From: Pseudanabaena sp. UBA1465
GTDB lineage: Bacteria > Cyanobacteriota > Cyanobacteriia > Pseudanabaenales > Pseudanabaenaceae
NCBI GenBank assembly: GCA_002325645.1
Contig: DCSN01000013.1
Coordinates: forward strand, 44,064-49,121
Reading direction: 5' to 3'
Length of the DNA: 5,058 nucleotides
Position numbers and translations under genes: made by a program. The notes below the pieces were generated by a model, which had not been told where the DNA came from, ran no database searches, and saw only the letters and a program-made list of their open reading frames with translations. Of the stretch, positions 1 through 4,569 are shown piece after piece; within the stretch, counting starts at the first letter, position 1; every line of letters starts with the position of its first letter.

Positions 1-13
1 CCCGCTACGCGGG
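1..13. repeat. short perfect GC hairpin at window edge
   Basis: CCCGC-TAC-GCGGG forms a perfect 5-bp stem with a 3-base loop. The bases just after it (14-26) can make an alternative hairpin on the opposite strand, GGG-TCG-CCC. It lies 26 bases past the crhR stop codon but has no T-run on either strand, so it is a poor intrinsic terminator. It may be the edge of a dispersed GC-rich palindromic repeat of the kind common in cyanobacterial intergenic DNA. The window cuts it off, so its true extent is unknown. Confidence 0.35.
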
Positions 14-39
14 CGACCCACGCTTCTATACCTAGCTAC

Positions 40-1584
40 TTAATACTTAACAGGAGCAGAGGAACGATCGCGATCGCGGGAAGGACGACGGGAATCATAG
101 CCGCCCTCACGACCACCGCCGCCAGAACGACCACCGCCGCCGCCGCCGCCATCACCGCGATAACCGCTTTGACCACGCTTAATGGGTCTACCACTGTTGT
201 AAGAACCACCGCCATCGCGATCGCCGCGATCGCGTCCAGAAGGACTATGGGGTTGCTTAGCCAATACTTGCAATGCAGCTTGCTCAGCCTTATCAGATTG
301 CAATTGAGTATAAGCAAGTTGCAACGCCGCCGCCGCGATCGCTTGGGGATCATAATCCTCAACCAATTGCGATACTAAAGGTAAGAACGAAGCTAAACGC
401 TCACCAGTCAAAGCTTCTAAGATTTGCTCCGTAAAGCGACCAATCCGACGTTCTTGAATCTGAGCAACATTAGGCAAGGGTTGAGGAGGAAGAGGCATAC
501 CAACTTGCTGTTCCAATTGACGCAACTTGTAACGCTCCTTTCCAGAAATCAAGGTAATCGCAATTCCCTTTTTACCAGCACGTCCAGTCCGACCAATACG
601 GTGAACATAACGCTCAGGATCATCAGGAATGTCAAGGTTAAATACATGGGTTAAACCATCGATATCCAAACCACGAGCAGCGATATCAGTTGCAACTACC
701 CAACGCACCTGTTGATTACGGAAGCGACGTAATAGATTTTCGCGCTGAGACTGAGAAAGATTGCCATGATATTCGTCAACACTATGCCCCGAAGATTGCA
801 GAACCTCAGTTAAGCGGCTTGCAGAATCTTTGGTGCGTACAAAGATAATTGCCGAAGTAGGAGCTTCATATTCCAAAACAGGCAATAGAGCTTCTTCCTT
901 AGTCAAGTGATAAGGAACCAAATAGATTTGTTGATCAATGCGAGTAGGTGTCGAATCTTGAGTTTCCACCTTAACAGTTACAGGAGATTTCAAGAAATTC
1001 TTAACCAAACGCTTGACCGCAGGTGGCATCGTTGCGGAGAAGAAAGTGCTTTGCTTAGTGGAAGGAGTAGTGATCAAAATTCTCTCTACATCCTGAATGA
1101 AGCCCATATTAAGCATTTCATCAGCTTCATCAAGAACGAACCAAGCTAGTTTTTCTAGTTTCAGCTTACCGCGCTCCATTAAATCGATGACACGACCTGG
1201 AGTACCGACCACAACATGAACACCTCGCTCCAACTGAACCATTTGGCGACTGATATCAGATCCGCCATAAACAGTAAGAATTTTTGCACCAGGTTTAGTA
1301 TTAAAGCTGCGTAGAGCCTGTCCGACTTGAATCGCTAATTCGCGAGTAGGGGTCAAAATCAGGGCTTGTAAAGAATCGTCATTTAGATCCAAACGCTCCA
1401 AAATTGGGAGCGCAAAAGCAGCAGTTTTACCAGTACCAGTCTGGGCTTGACCTAGTACATCTGCCCCTGCGAGCAGTTGTGGAATTGCTTGTTCTTGAAT
1501 GGCAGTAGGCTCTGTAAAGCCAATTGATTCGAGCTTAGCAACTCGTGCTTCCGAAATACCGAGAGAAATAAAAGATGAGGGCAT
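40..1584 (-). CDS. crhR: CrhR-type DEAD-box ATP-dependent RNA helicase
   Basis: A 514-residue cytoplasmic RNA helicase that uses ATP to unwind and anneal RNA. In cyanobacteria CrhR is linked to cold, redox and light stress. All superfamily 2 motifs are visible: Q motif (F5, T27, Q30), Walker A AQTGTGKT 47-54, PTRELA 79-84, GG 107-108, TPGR 128-131, DEAD 152-155, SAT 183-185, motif IV around 245-252, ATDIAARGLD 298-307 and HRIGRTGR 328-335. A block near residues 390-425 (LTGERLASFLPLV...AIAAAALQ) matches what I recall of Synechocystis CrhR, supporting CrhR over a generic DeaD/RhlE. Residues 447-514 are a low-complexity Gly/Arg/Asp tail, likely disordered and RNA-binding. The start is the ATG at 1584, because AGGA lies 6 bases upstream and family homology begins here; the frame stays open upstream to a TTG at 1659, but that extension looks non-conserved. 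In Synechocystis crhR follows rimO; here the upstream gene is a small hypothetical protein 332 bases away. Confidence 0.95.
   Translation of the reverse strand: MPSSFISLGISEARVAKLESIGFTEPTAIQEQAIPQLLAGADVLGQAQTGTGKTAAFALPILERLDLNDDSLQALILTPTRELAIQVGQALRSFNTKPGAKILTVYGGSDISRQMVQLERGVHVVVGTPGRVIDLMERGKLKLEKLAWFVLDEADEMLNMGFIQDVERILITTPSTKQSTFFSATMPPAVKRLVKNFLKSPVTVKVETQDSTPTRIDQQIYLVPYHLTKEEALLPVLEYEAPTSAIIFVRTKDSASRLTEVLQSSGHSVDEYHGNLSQSQRENLLRRFRNQQVRWVVATDIAARGLDIDGLTHVFNLDIPDDPERYVHRIGRTGRAGKKGIAITLISGKERYKLRQLEQQVGMPLPPQPLPNVAQIQERRIGRFTEQILEALTGERLASFLPLVSQLVEDYDPQAIAAAALQLAYTQLQSDKAEQAALQVLAKQPHSPSGRDRGDRDGGGSYNSGRPIKRGQSGYRGDGGGGGGGRSGGGGREGGYDSRRPSRDRDRSSAPVKY
70..77. repeat. HIP1 octamer GCGATCGC
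   Basis: A perfect HIP1 palindrome, the highly iterated cyanobacterial octamer, flanked by further GATCG units. It is read as part of the Arg-Asp-Arg-Asp-Arg run near the end of CrhR. Confidence 0.9.
134..148. repeat. (CCG)5 triplet repeat encoding poly-Gly in CrhR
   Basis: Five perfect CCG triplets, read as GGC glycine codons on the minus strand. They sit inside a longer impure CCG/CCA stretch (about 105-150) that encodes the glycine-rich tail of CrhR. Such a triplet run can change length by slippage without breaking the frame. Confidence 0.75.
217..233. repeat. two adjacent HIP1 octamers
   Basis: Two perfect GCGATCGC copies at 217-224 and 226-233, separated by one base. They encode the GRDRGDRDG part of the CrhR tail in two different codon phases. 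Confidence 0.9.
335..342. repeat. HIP1 octamer GCGATCGC
   Basis: The fourth HIP1 copy within the last 310 bases of crhR. It is read as Ala-Ile-Ala in the conserved QAIAAAALQ segment, so it lies outside the low-complexity tail. Confidence 0.9.
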
Positions 1585-1590
1585 GGATGA

Positions 1591-1594
1591 TCCT
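1591..1594 (-). promoter_or_regulatory. Shine-Dalgarno of crhR
   Basis: AGGA on the minus strand, 6 bases before the ATG at 1584. This fixes the start at 1584 and argues against the upstream in-frame TTG at 1659. Confidence 0.7.
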
Positions 1595-1612
1595 AAGATT
1601 TGCAGCAAATTT

Positions 1613-1642
1613 GTTCTAAGAACAGTTCGCCTATTCTGCCAA
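1613..1642 (-). promoter_or_regulatory. candidate crhR promoter with overlapping palindromic operator
   Basis: On the minus strand a -35-like TTGGCA (1637-1642) is followed after 18 bases by a -10-like TAGAAC (1613-1618). The -10 is embedded in a perfect inverted repeat TGTTCT-A-AGAACA (1612-1624), which looks like a binding site for a dimeric repressor. Transcription would begin about 20-25 bases before the ATG. The -10 is only a 4/6 match, so the promoter call is tentative; the palindrome itself is plain. Synechocystis crhR is reported to be controlled by a LexA-related protein, but this site does not match a LexA consensus I can state with confidence. Confidence 0.35.
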
Positions 1643-1708
1643 TCGCACGCGATAAACAATCACTAACAAAGCCGAAGGACATCTCTGCCCTAGATTTTAA
1701 GCAGTTTA

Positions 1709-1722
1709 AAAAAAGCTTTTTT
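1709..1722. repeat. A6-GC-T6 palindrome
   Basis: AAAAAAGCTTTTTT is a perfect 14-base palindrome in the gap upstream of crhR. It is more likely bent or easily melted DNA, or an upstream promoter element, than a terminator, because the self-complementary part leaves no loop and has almost no G+C. Confidence 0.5.
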
Positions 1723-1809
1723 ATGAAAACCTCAGCTTCCAAAGATTAAGATTGCTTTGGATAGTCATGCAATGGGAGAAGTAAGCAAAATGAAGTTAAT
1801 TATTTTTAG

Positions 1810-1856
1810 TATAAACCTATGTTAAAGATTGTAAACAATCTTTTCAAGGATTTATA
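1810..1856. repeat. 47-base imperfect inverted repeat (long hairpin)
   Basis: The inner stem is perfect: AAAGATTG (1824-1831), loop TAAA, CAATCTTT (1836-1843). The outer stem pairs TATAAACCT (1810-1818) with AGGATTTATA (1847-1856) with one bulged base. A 5/3 internal loop separates the stems. It lies 61 bases past the stop codon of the 79-aa gene. Neither strand has a clean T-run after it, so it may be a weak or factor-assisted 3' end, an RNA-stabilising hairpin, or a small dispersed palindromic element. Confidence 0.6.
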
Positions 1857-1861
1857 CCTAT

Positions 1862-1904
1862 GGTAGAGGTTTACTATTTTCTATAGTCTCTACCTAGACT
1901 ATAG
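1862..1904. repeat. overlapping, mutually exclusive inverted repeats
   Basis: CTATAGTCT (1881-1889) pairs perfectly with AGACTATAG (1896-1904) across a 6-base loop. A second pairing, GGTAGAG (1862-1868) with CTCTACC (1888-1894), uses the end of the first left arm and its loop, so the two cannot form together. They start 12 bases past the stop of the 79-aa gene on the minus strand. No T-run follows on either strand, so this is not a standard terminator. Confidence 0.5.
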
Positions 1905-1916
1905 CTCAAGCTAAAA

Positions 1917-2156
1917 TCAGTCGTCAGCTAAAAGATTTTGTTTAGATTGCTCTAATTCTGTCCAGAGATCTTTAATCTGTTTGTAAGCTTCGCCTGGTGA
2001 TATCTTACCACCTGTTTCCAACGCACATATGATTGAGACACGATTAGTGAATTCTTGTAGGTTAGCATTAAAAACTAAATTTTCTGGAGAAAATTCGCCT
2101 CTGTAGCTAGGTATGGAGTTAAAAAAACGATCTTTGTCAGTGTTAGACATGGACAT
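1917..2156 (-). CDS. conserved cyanobacterial hypothetical protein, 79 aa
   Basis: A soluble, mostly helical 79-residue protein with no signal peptide and no membrane segment. The core from about residue 18 to 70 (YRGEFSPENLVFNANLQEF, then ETGGKISPGEAYKQIKDLW) matches a short cyanobacterial family I recall; it may be the one labelled DUF7219, but I am not sure of the number. The function is unknown and no catalytic motif is visible. The single cysteine (C44) is in the middle of the core. Two starts are possible, Met1 at 2156 and Met3 at 2150; neither has a clear Shine-Dalgarno, and I keep the longer. It stands alone, 306 bases downstream of rpsT and 332 bases upstream of crhR. A possible structured leader ends 18 bases before the start and could control it. 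Confidence 0.85.
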   Translation of the reverse strand: MSMSNTDKDRFFNSIPSYRGEFSPENLVFNANLQEFTNRVSIICALETGGKISPGEAYKQIKDLWTELEQSKQNLLADD

Positions 2157-2174
2157 TTAGCCAATAGGTGTAAG

Positions 2175-2262
2175 CGGGACAGGCTGAGAAGATCTCAAGA
2201 TCGCAGACGGATGCAGATGTGGGGAAAAGCGATTATTCTGCAACCTGCCCGAGTACGCAGGT
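2175..2262 (-). promoter_or_regulatory. candidate structured leader RNA ahead of the 79-aa gene
   Basis: By-eye pairing gives a closed three-way junction. The closing stem is CGGG-A-CAGG (2175-2183) with CCTGCCCG (2244-2251), 8 bp with one bulge. One arm is TGAGA/TCTCA (2185-2189, 2193-2197) with a 3-base loop. The other arm is TGCAGA/TCTGCA (2212-2217, 2237-2242) with a 19-base loop. That loop contains GCGAT (2229-2233), complementary to ATCGC (2200-2204) in the junction, so a pseudoknot is possible. A competing hairpin ACCTGC/GCAGGT (2243-2248, 2257-2262) would break the closing stem. The strand is inferred from position: the element ends 18 bases before the start of the 79-aa gene. A plus-strand small RNA is the alternative. 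It matches no riboswitch class I recognise. Confidence 0.3.
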
Positions 2263-2347
2263 CTTTAACAAAATGTTATCAGACCATCATCTAAGTTAAT
2301 CAGTCTCAAATCATTACTTAAGTTAACCATAGCAAACTCACATCAAG

Positions 2348-2365
2348 AGTCTAGAGTTCTAGACT
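2348..2365. repeat. operator-like perfect inverted repeat
   Basis: AGTCTAGA-GT-TCTAGACT has two perfect 8-base arms and a 2-base centre. It lies about 100 bases past rpsT and 190 bases upstream of the 79-aa gene. The short spacer suits a DNA-binding dimer better than an RNA hairpin, and no T-run follows on either strand. Confidence 0.55.
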
Positions 2366-2385
2366 ACTTATTTGCACTGCATCAA

Positions 2386-2421
2386 TGCTTTTTGGGCAGT
2401 AATTGCTTTTTGGGCAGTAAT
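2386..2421. repeat. 18-bp perfect tandem duplication
   Basis: TGCTTTTTGGGCAGTAAT occurs twice, exactly and head to tail (2386-2403 and 2404-2421). It is downstream of rpsT and in no credible gene. A perfect copy suggests a recent duplication by slippage. Confidence 0.9.
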
Positions 2422-2447
2422 TATTGGTGCTTAATCATGATTTGTAG

Positions 2448-2457
2448 GCTAATTAGC
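2448..2457. repeat. 10-base palindrome after rpsT
   Basis: GCTAATTAGC is a perfect palindrome starting 5 bases past the rpsT stop codon on the minus strand. It is too short and loopless for a terminator; it is recorded as the only symmetric element close to the rpsT end. Confidence 0.35.
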
Positions 2458-2462
2458 TGGGC

Positions 2463-2756
2463 TTATTTAGCAGTAGTAGCCTTGTTGAAAGCGACTGCTA
2501 GTCTTGCTTTACGGCGTGCGCCTGTATTGCCATGTAAAACCCCACGCTTGACGGCGCGATCAATTTTACTATAGGCAAGAGACTGTTTTGCACTTACCGA
2601 TTCTAAACCCTCAGGTGTAGGATTCGCCTTGTAAGTATCGACCGCTTCTAAATAGCTTTTAATTAGGGTCTTGACGGCTGACTTATATGATCTATTATGC
2701 AGACGGTTACGCTCAGCGATCTGAATACGCTTTTTTGCGGACTTGATGTTTGCCAC
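2463..2756 (-). CDS. rpsT: 30S ribosomal protein bS20
   Basis: A 97-residue, highly basic protein that binds 16S rRNA near the bottom of the 30S body and helps early assembly. The N-terminus MANIKSAKKRIQIAERNR, the SYKSAVKTLIKSYLEAV helix, and the C-terminal half with AVKRGVLHGNTGARRKARL are typical of cyanobacterial S20, and the length is normal for them. It starts with GTG (2754-2756), not ATG. The start is certain because AAAGGA lies 7 bases upstream and the N-terminus is full length. In E. coli rpsT also uses a non-ATG start (UUG) and is feedback-regulated; whether a weak start serves that role here is inference. It is transcribed away from the transporter gene across a 135-base spacer. 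Confidence 0.97.
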   Translation of the reverse strand: MANIKSAKKRIQIAERNRLHNRSYKSAVKTLIKSYLEAVDTYKANPTPEGLESVSAKQSLAYSKIDRAVKRGVLHGNTGARRKARLAVAFNKATTAK

Positions 2757-2763
2757 AGTTTAT

Positions 2764-2769
2764 TCCTTT
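2764..2769 (-). promoter_or_regulatory. Shine-Dalgarno of rpsT
   Basis: AAAGGA on the minus strand, 7 bases before the GTG start. It is the strongest ribosome binding site in the window and confirms the non-ATG start. Confidence 0.8.
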
Positions 2770-2826
2770 AGCGAAATGACATGGTTTAAAGCATTTATCA
2801 TCGTAACATTTTGATTAGATTTTGCA

Positions 2827-2834
2827 AGTATAAA
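2827..2834. promoter_or_regulatory. candidate divergent -10 boxes (rpsT and transporter)
   Basis: The bases AGTATAAA carry TATAAA on the plus strand (2829-2834) and TATACT on the minus strand (2827-2832), so both divergent genes could use overlapping -10 elements. No good -35 is at normal spacing for either direction; the nearest plus-strand candidate, TAACAT at 2804-2809, is 19 bases off. A second minus-strand candidate further downstream is TTGCAA with TACGAT 16 bases later. The call is weak. Confidence 0.25.
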
Positions 2835-2891
2835 ACCAATTTACTTTTTAATCTTTTTTTGATCTTTGACTAATCTCTCCCTCAAACGCCA

Positions 2892-4496
2892 ATGACCTAT
2901 CTGAATTTTGTTTCTTTTTTCGGCATTTTTGGCTTGTGCTTTGTGGCTTGGATCTTTTCTGAAGATCGTCGAGTCATTCCTTGGCGCGTCATTATCTGGG
3001 GCATCGGCTTACAATTAGTTCTAGGATTTTTTGTGTTTCAGCTACCCGTGACTAGAGAGTGGTTGCAGAAATTTAGCGATTTGTTGAATGTTTTATTTGA
3101 TTCGGCTGATACTGGAGCAAGGTTTGTCTTTGGACGCTTGCTTGTACCACCAACGGGACAAGAACCCTATGCGTTGCTCCCGATTAGACCTGATGGTACT
3201 TGCGCTCCAGGGCAAGTCTTATTAGATGATCTCACCAGTGCAGCTAATGCTGCCGCCAAGTACTGTACGACTAATCGTTTAGCCTATGTGTTTGCTTTTC
3301 GGGCTTTGCCTGCGGTGATTTTCTTCTCAGGATTTATGGCGTTGTTGGAAAATCTGGGGATCATTCAGATCATTGTTGATGTGTTTGCCAAGCTATTTTT
3401 CTGGACAATGCGTTTGAGTGGTGCAGAGGCTTTAAGTGGTGCAGCTAATATTTTTGTGGGTATTGAAGCAGCGATCGTGGTTAAGCCTTATTTGCCGAAA
3501 ATGACTCGCAGTGAGTTATGTGCGATTTTGGCTTGTTGTTTTGGGACGGCGGCTTCTTCGACCTTGGCAATTTATACAAGTTTTTTAAAGCCAGTTTTTC
3601 CAAATATTTTAGGACACTTAGTTTCTGCTTCGATTATTGCGATCCCTGCTTGTTTTGTCTTATCCAAAATTCTTGTGCCTGAGACAGGCGTACCTCTAAC
3701 ACTGGGCGGTATTCCTAAGGAGAATAAGTCGTCAAAGTCTAAGGATGATGGCGAATTAGAAAATGTGGGCGGCGAAACCATGAAGCGCATGAGTCCGATG
3801 GATGCCACAATTATTGGCGCGTTGGACGGTTTGAAGATGGCGGCTTCGATCGCCGCAATTTTGATCTTGATCGTCGGTTTGGTTGATTTGATTAACCAGA
3901 TTTTTGCTCAACTAGCCACAGTCAGCGATATTTTCAAAATAATTAATCTGCCTAATATCCAAGGAGCATTATTTTATCCTTTGACTTTGTTAACAGGTGT
4001 ATCACTAGATGACTCTTGGACGGCTTCCGTAATTATTGGTCGGCGCTTGTTGGAGACAGCGATCCCGCCTTATCAGGCTTTGGCTCAAGCGGCTAAGGAT
4101 GGGTTGATTAGCGATCGCACCGTAATTATTGTTAGCTATGCCCTATCGGGATTTGCTCACCTTGCATCGGTTGGTATTTTCGTGGGCGGCACGATCGCTT
4201 TGATCCCCTCCCGTCGTCGTGATATTTCTGAGCTAGGTTGGAAGGCTTTGTTTGTCGGTACATTAGCAACCCTGATGATTTCTTGTATTGCTGGTGTGTT
4301 TGACGATGGTAGCCCTAGTATTTTGGGAGAGAAGAAAAAGGCTGAACCAGTACAAGTTAAACCCGAAGCAACAACTTCGCCCAGCTTGTCACCAAGCATT
4401 TCACCTAATATTTCACCCAATGTTTCACCAACTAACAGTGCTAAGCCCTCACCTAGCTTGTCACCTTCACCTAAAGCGTCACCTTCATTACGCTAA
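2892..4496 (+). CDS. CNT/NupC-family concentrative (nucleoside-type) transporter, divergent
   Basis: A 534-residue inner-membrane protein of the concentrative nucleoside transporter family, which imports nucleosides with H+ or Na+. Order: TM1 about 4-22, TM2 31-51, amphipathic helix 55-83, a hydrophilic insert 84-130 with two cysteines (C104, C125), then the transport core. Family signatures are SGAANIFVG at 182-190, KPYLPKMTRSELCA at 198-211, and SYALSGFA...GG...RRRDISELG at 415-449. The usual GQTEAP motif reads GIEAA (190-194), the usual NEF in the second hairpin reads ETA (388-390), and the ribose-contacting Asn in FANFSS is His423. The substrate may therefore differ; nucleoside import is not assured. 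Residues 481-534 are an unusual Lys/Pro/Ser-rich tail. The ATG fits the family N-terminus but has no Shine-Dalgarno. It is a single-gene unit ending at strong terminators. Confidence 0.85.
   Translation: MTYLNFVSFFGIFGLCFVAWIFSEDRRVIPWRVIIWGIGLQLVLGFFVFQLPVTREWLQKFSDLLNVLFDSADTGARFVFGRLLVPPTGQEPYALLPIRPDGTCAPGQVLLDDLTSAANAAAKYCTTNRLAYVFAFRALPAVIFFSGFMALLENLGIIQIIVDVFAKLFFWTMRLSGAEALSGAANIFVGIEAAIVVKPYLPKMTRSELCAILACCFGTAASSTLAIYTSFLKPVFPNILGHLVSASIIAIPACFVLSKILVPETGVPLTLGGIPKENKSSKSKDDGELENVGGETMKRMSPMDATIIGALDGLKMAASIAAILILIVGLVDLINQIFAQLATVSDIFKIINLPNIQGALFYPLTLLTGVSLDDSWTASVIIGRRLLETAIPPYQALAQAAKDGLISDRTVIIVSYALSGFAHLASVGIFVGGTIALIPSRRRDISELGWKALFVGTLATLMISCIAGVFDDGSPSILGEKKKAEPVQVKPEATTSPSLSPSISPNISPNVSPTNSAKPSPSLSPSPKASPSLR
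4111..4118. repeat. HIP1 octamer GCGATCGC
   Basis: The only perfect HIP1 copy in the transporter gene, read in the Ser-Asp-Arg codons before the SYALSGFA helix. Confidence 0.9.
4377..4490 (+). repeat. degenerate Ser-Pro coding repeat in transporter tail
   Basis: This encodes residues 496-533, a run of four-residue units such as SPSL, SPSI, SPNI and SPNV. At DNA level the clearest part is a 12-base unit beginning TCACC (about 4389-4430), so the tail likely grew by in-frame tandem duplication. By topology the tail follows the last membrane helix and would be extramembrane and disordered. Confidence 0.7.
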
Positions 4497-4500
4497 AAAC

Positions 4501-4529
4501 AAAAAAGTCTCGCAATGCGAGGCTTTTTT
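4501..4529 (+). terminator. intrinsic terminator of the transporter gene
   Basis: The stem GTCTCGCA/TGCGAGGC (4507-4513 paired with 4517-4523, one G-T pair, loop AAT) is followed by six T and preceded by six A. It starts 5 bases past the stop codon. Because of the A/T flanks it also reads as a terminator on the minus strand. Confidence 0.9.
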
Positions 4530-4531
4530 CT

Positions 4532-4564
4532 AAAAAAAAGGAGCGCTTAGCGCTCCTTTTTTTT
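4532..4564. terminator. bidirectional intrinsic terminator between convergent genes
   Basis: GGAGCGC-TTA-GCGCTCC (4540-4556) is perfect, flanked by exactly eight A and eight T, giving a 15-bp fully complementary stem. It serves the minus-strand gene that ends at 4570, 5 bases away, and backs up the first terminator for the plus strand. Confidence 0.92.
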
Positions 4565-4569
4565 GTTGT

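Larger units (their letters stand above)
1585..1916. other. 332-base gap upstream of crhR
   Basis: No convincing gene in either strand. It holds the crhR Shine-Dalgarno and a candidate promoter/operator at its left end, an A/T palindrome in the middle, and two inverted-repeat structures at its right end, just past the stop of the 79-aa gene; these are listed separately. A second -10-like TATACT occurs on the minus strand at 1806-1811, with no good -35. If that one is used, crhR would have a leader of over 200 bases, in line with long leaders on other cold-shock helicase genes. Confidence 0.6.
2157..2462. other. 306-base gap between rpsT and the 79-aa gene
   Basis: No gene is supported. The part next to the 79-aa gene (about 2171-2262) is distinctly G+C rich, 53% by my count, while the next 80 bases are about 29%. 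Within the A/T-rich part are an operator-like palindrome, an 18-base tandem duplication and a 10-base palindrome (each listed), plus a direct repeat TAAGTTAA at 2292-2299 and 2319-2326. No T-tailed hairpin was found for rpsT, so where that transcript ends is unclear. Confidence 0.6.

Noticed and set aside
36..378. Open frames opposite or out of phase with the helicase tail
   Set aside because: They are produced by the triplet-repetitive Gly/Arg coding sequence; the translations are low-complexity Ala/Val or Arg runs with no ribosome binding site.
1585..1659. In-frame extension of the helicase to a TTG at 1659
   Set aside because: It adds 25 residues unlike the family N-terminus and would read through the AGGA Shine-Dalgarno and the palindromic operator; the ATG at 1584 fits both homology and ribosome binding.
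1881..1904. Intrinsic terminator of the 79-aa gene
   Set aside because: The 9-bp hairpin is perfect but is followed by AAAATAG on the minus strand and CTCAAG on the plus strand, with no T-run.
2184..2262. TPP riboswitch on the plus strand, suggested by CTGAGA and a later AACCTG
   Set aside because: The rest of the conserved pyrophosphate-sensing segment is missing and there is no plus-strand gene until 2892; the nearest genes run the other way.
2175..2262. SRP RNA, tmRNA, tRNA or a known cyanobacterial small RNA
   Set aside because: No conserved SRP loop sequence, no T-arm or acceptor pattern, and no match to the Yfr1 core motif; size and stems do not fit.
2386..2421. Minimal CRISPR array
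   Set aside because: The two 18-base copies are directly adjacent with no spacer, and no cas gene is near.
2392..2574. 60-codon plus-strand frame overlapping the end of rpsT
   Set aside because: It runs over the 18-base tandem repeat and antisense to bS20, has no Shine-Dalgarno and resembles nothing.
4157..4533. Frames overlapping the Ser-Pro tail of the transporter on both strands
   Set aside because: They mirror the tandem coding repeat in other phases, and the plus-strand one runs into the terminator.
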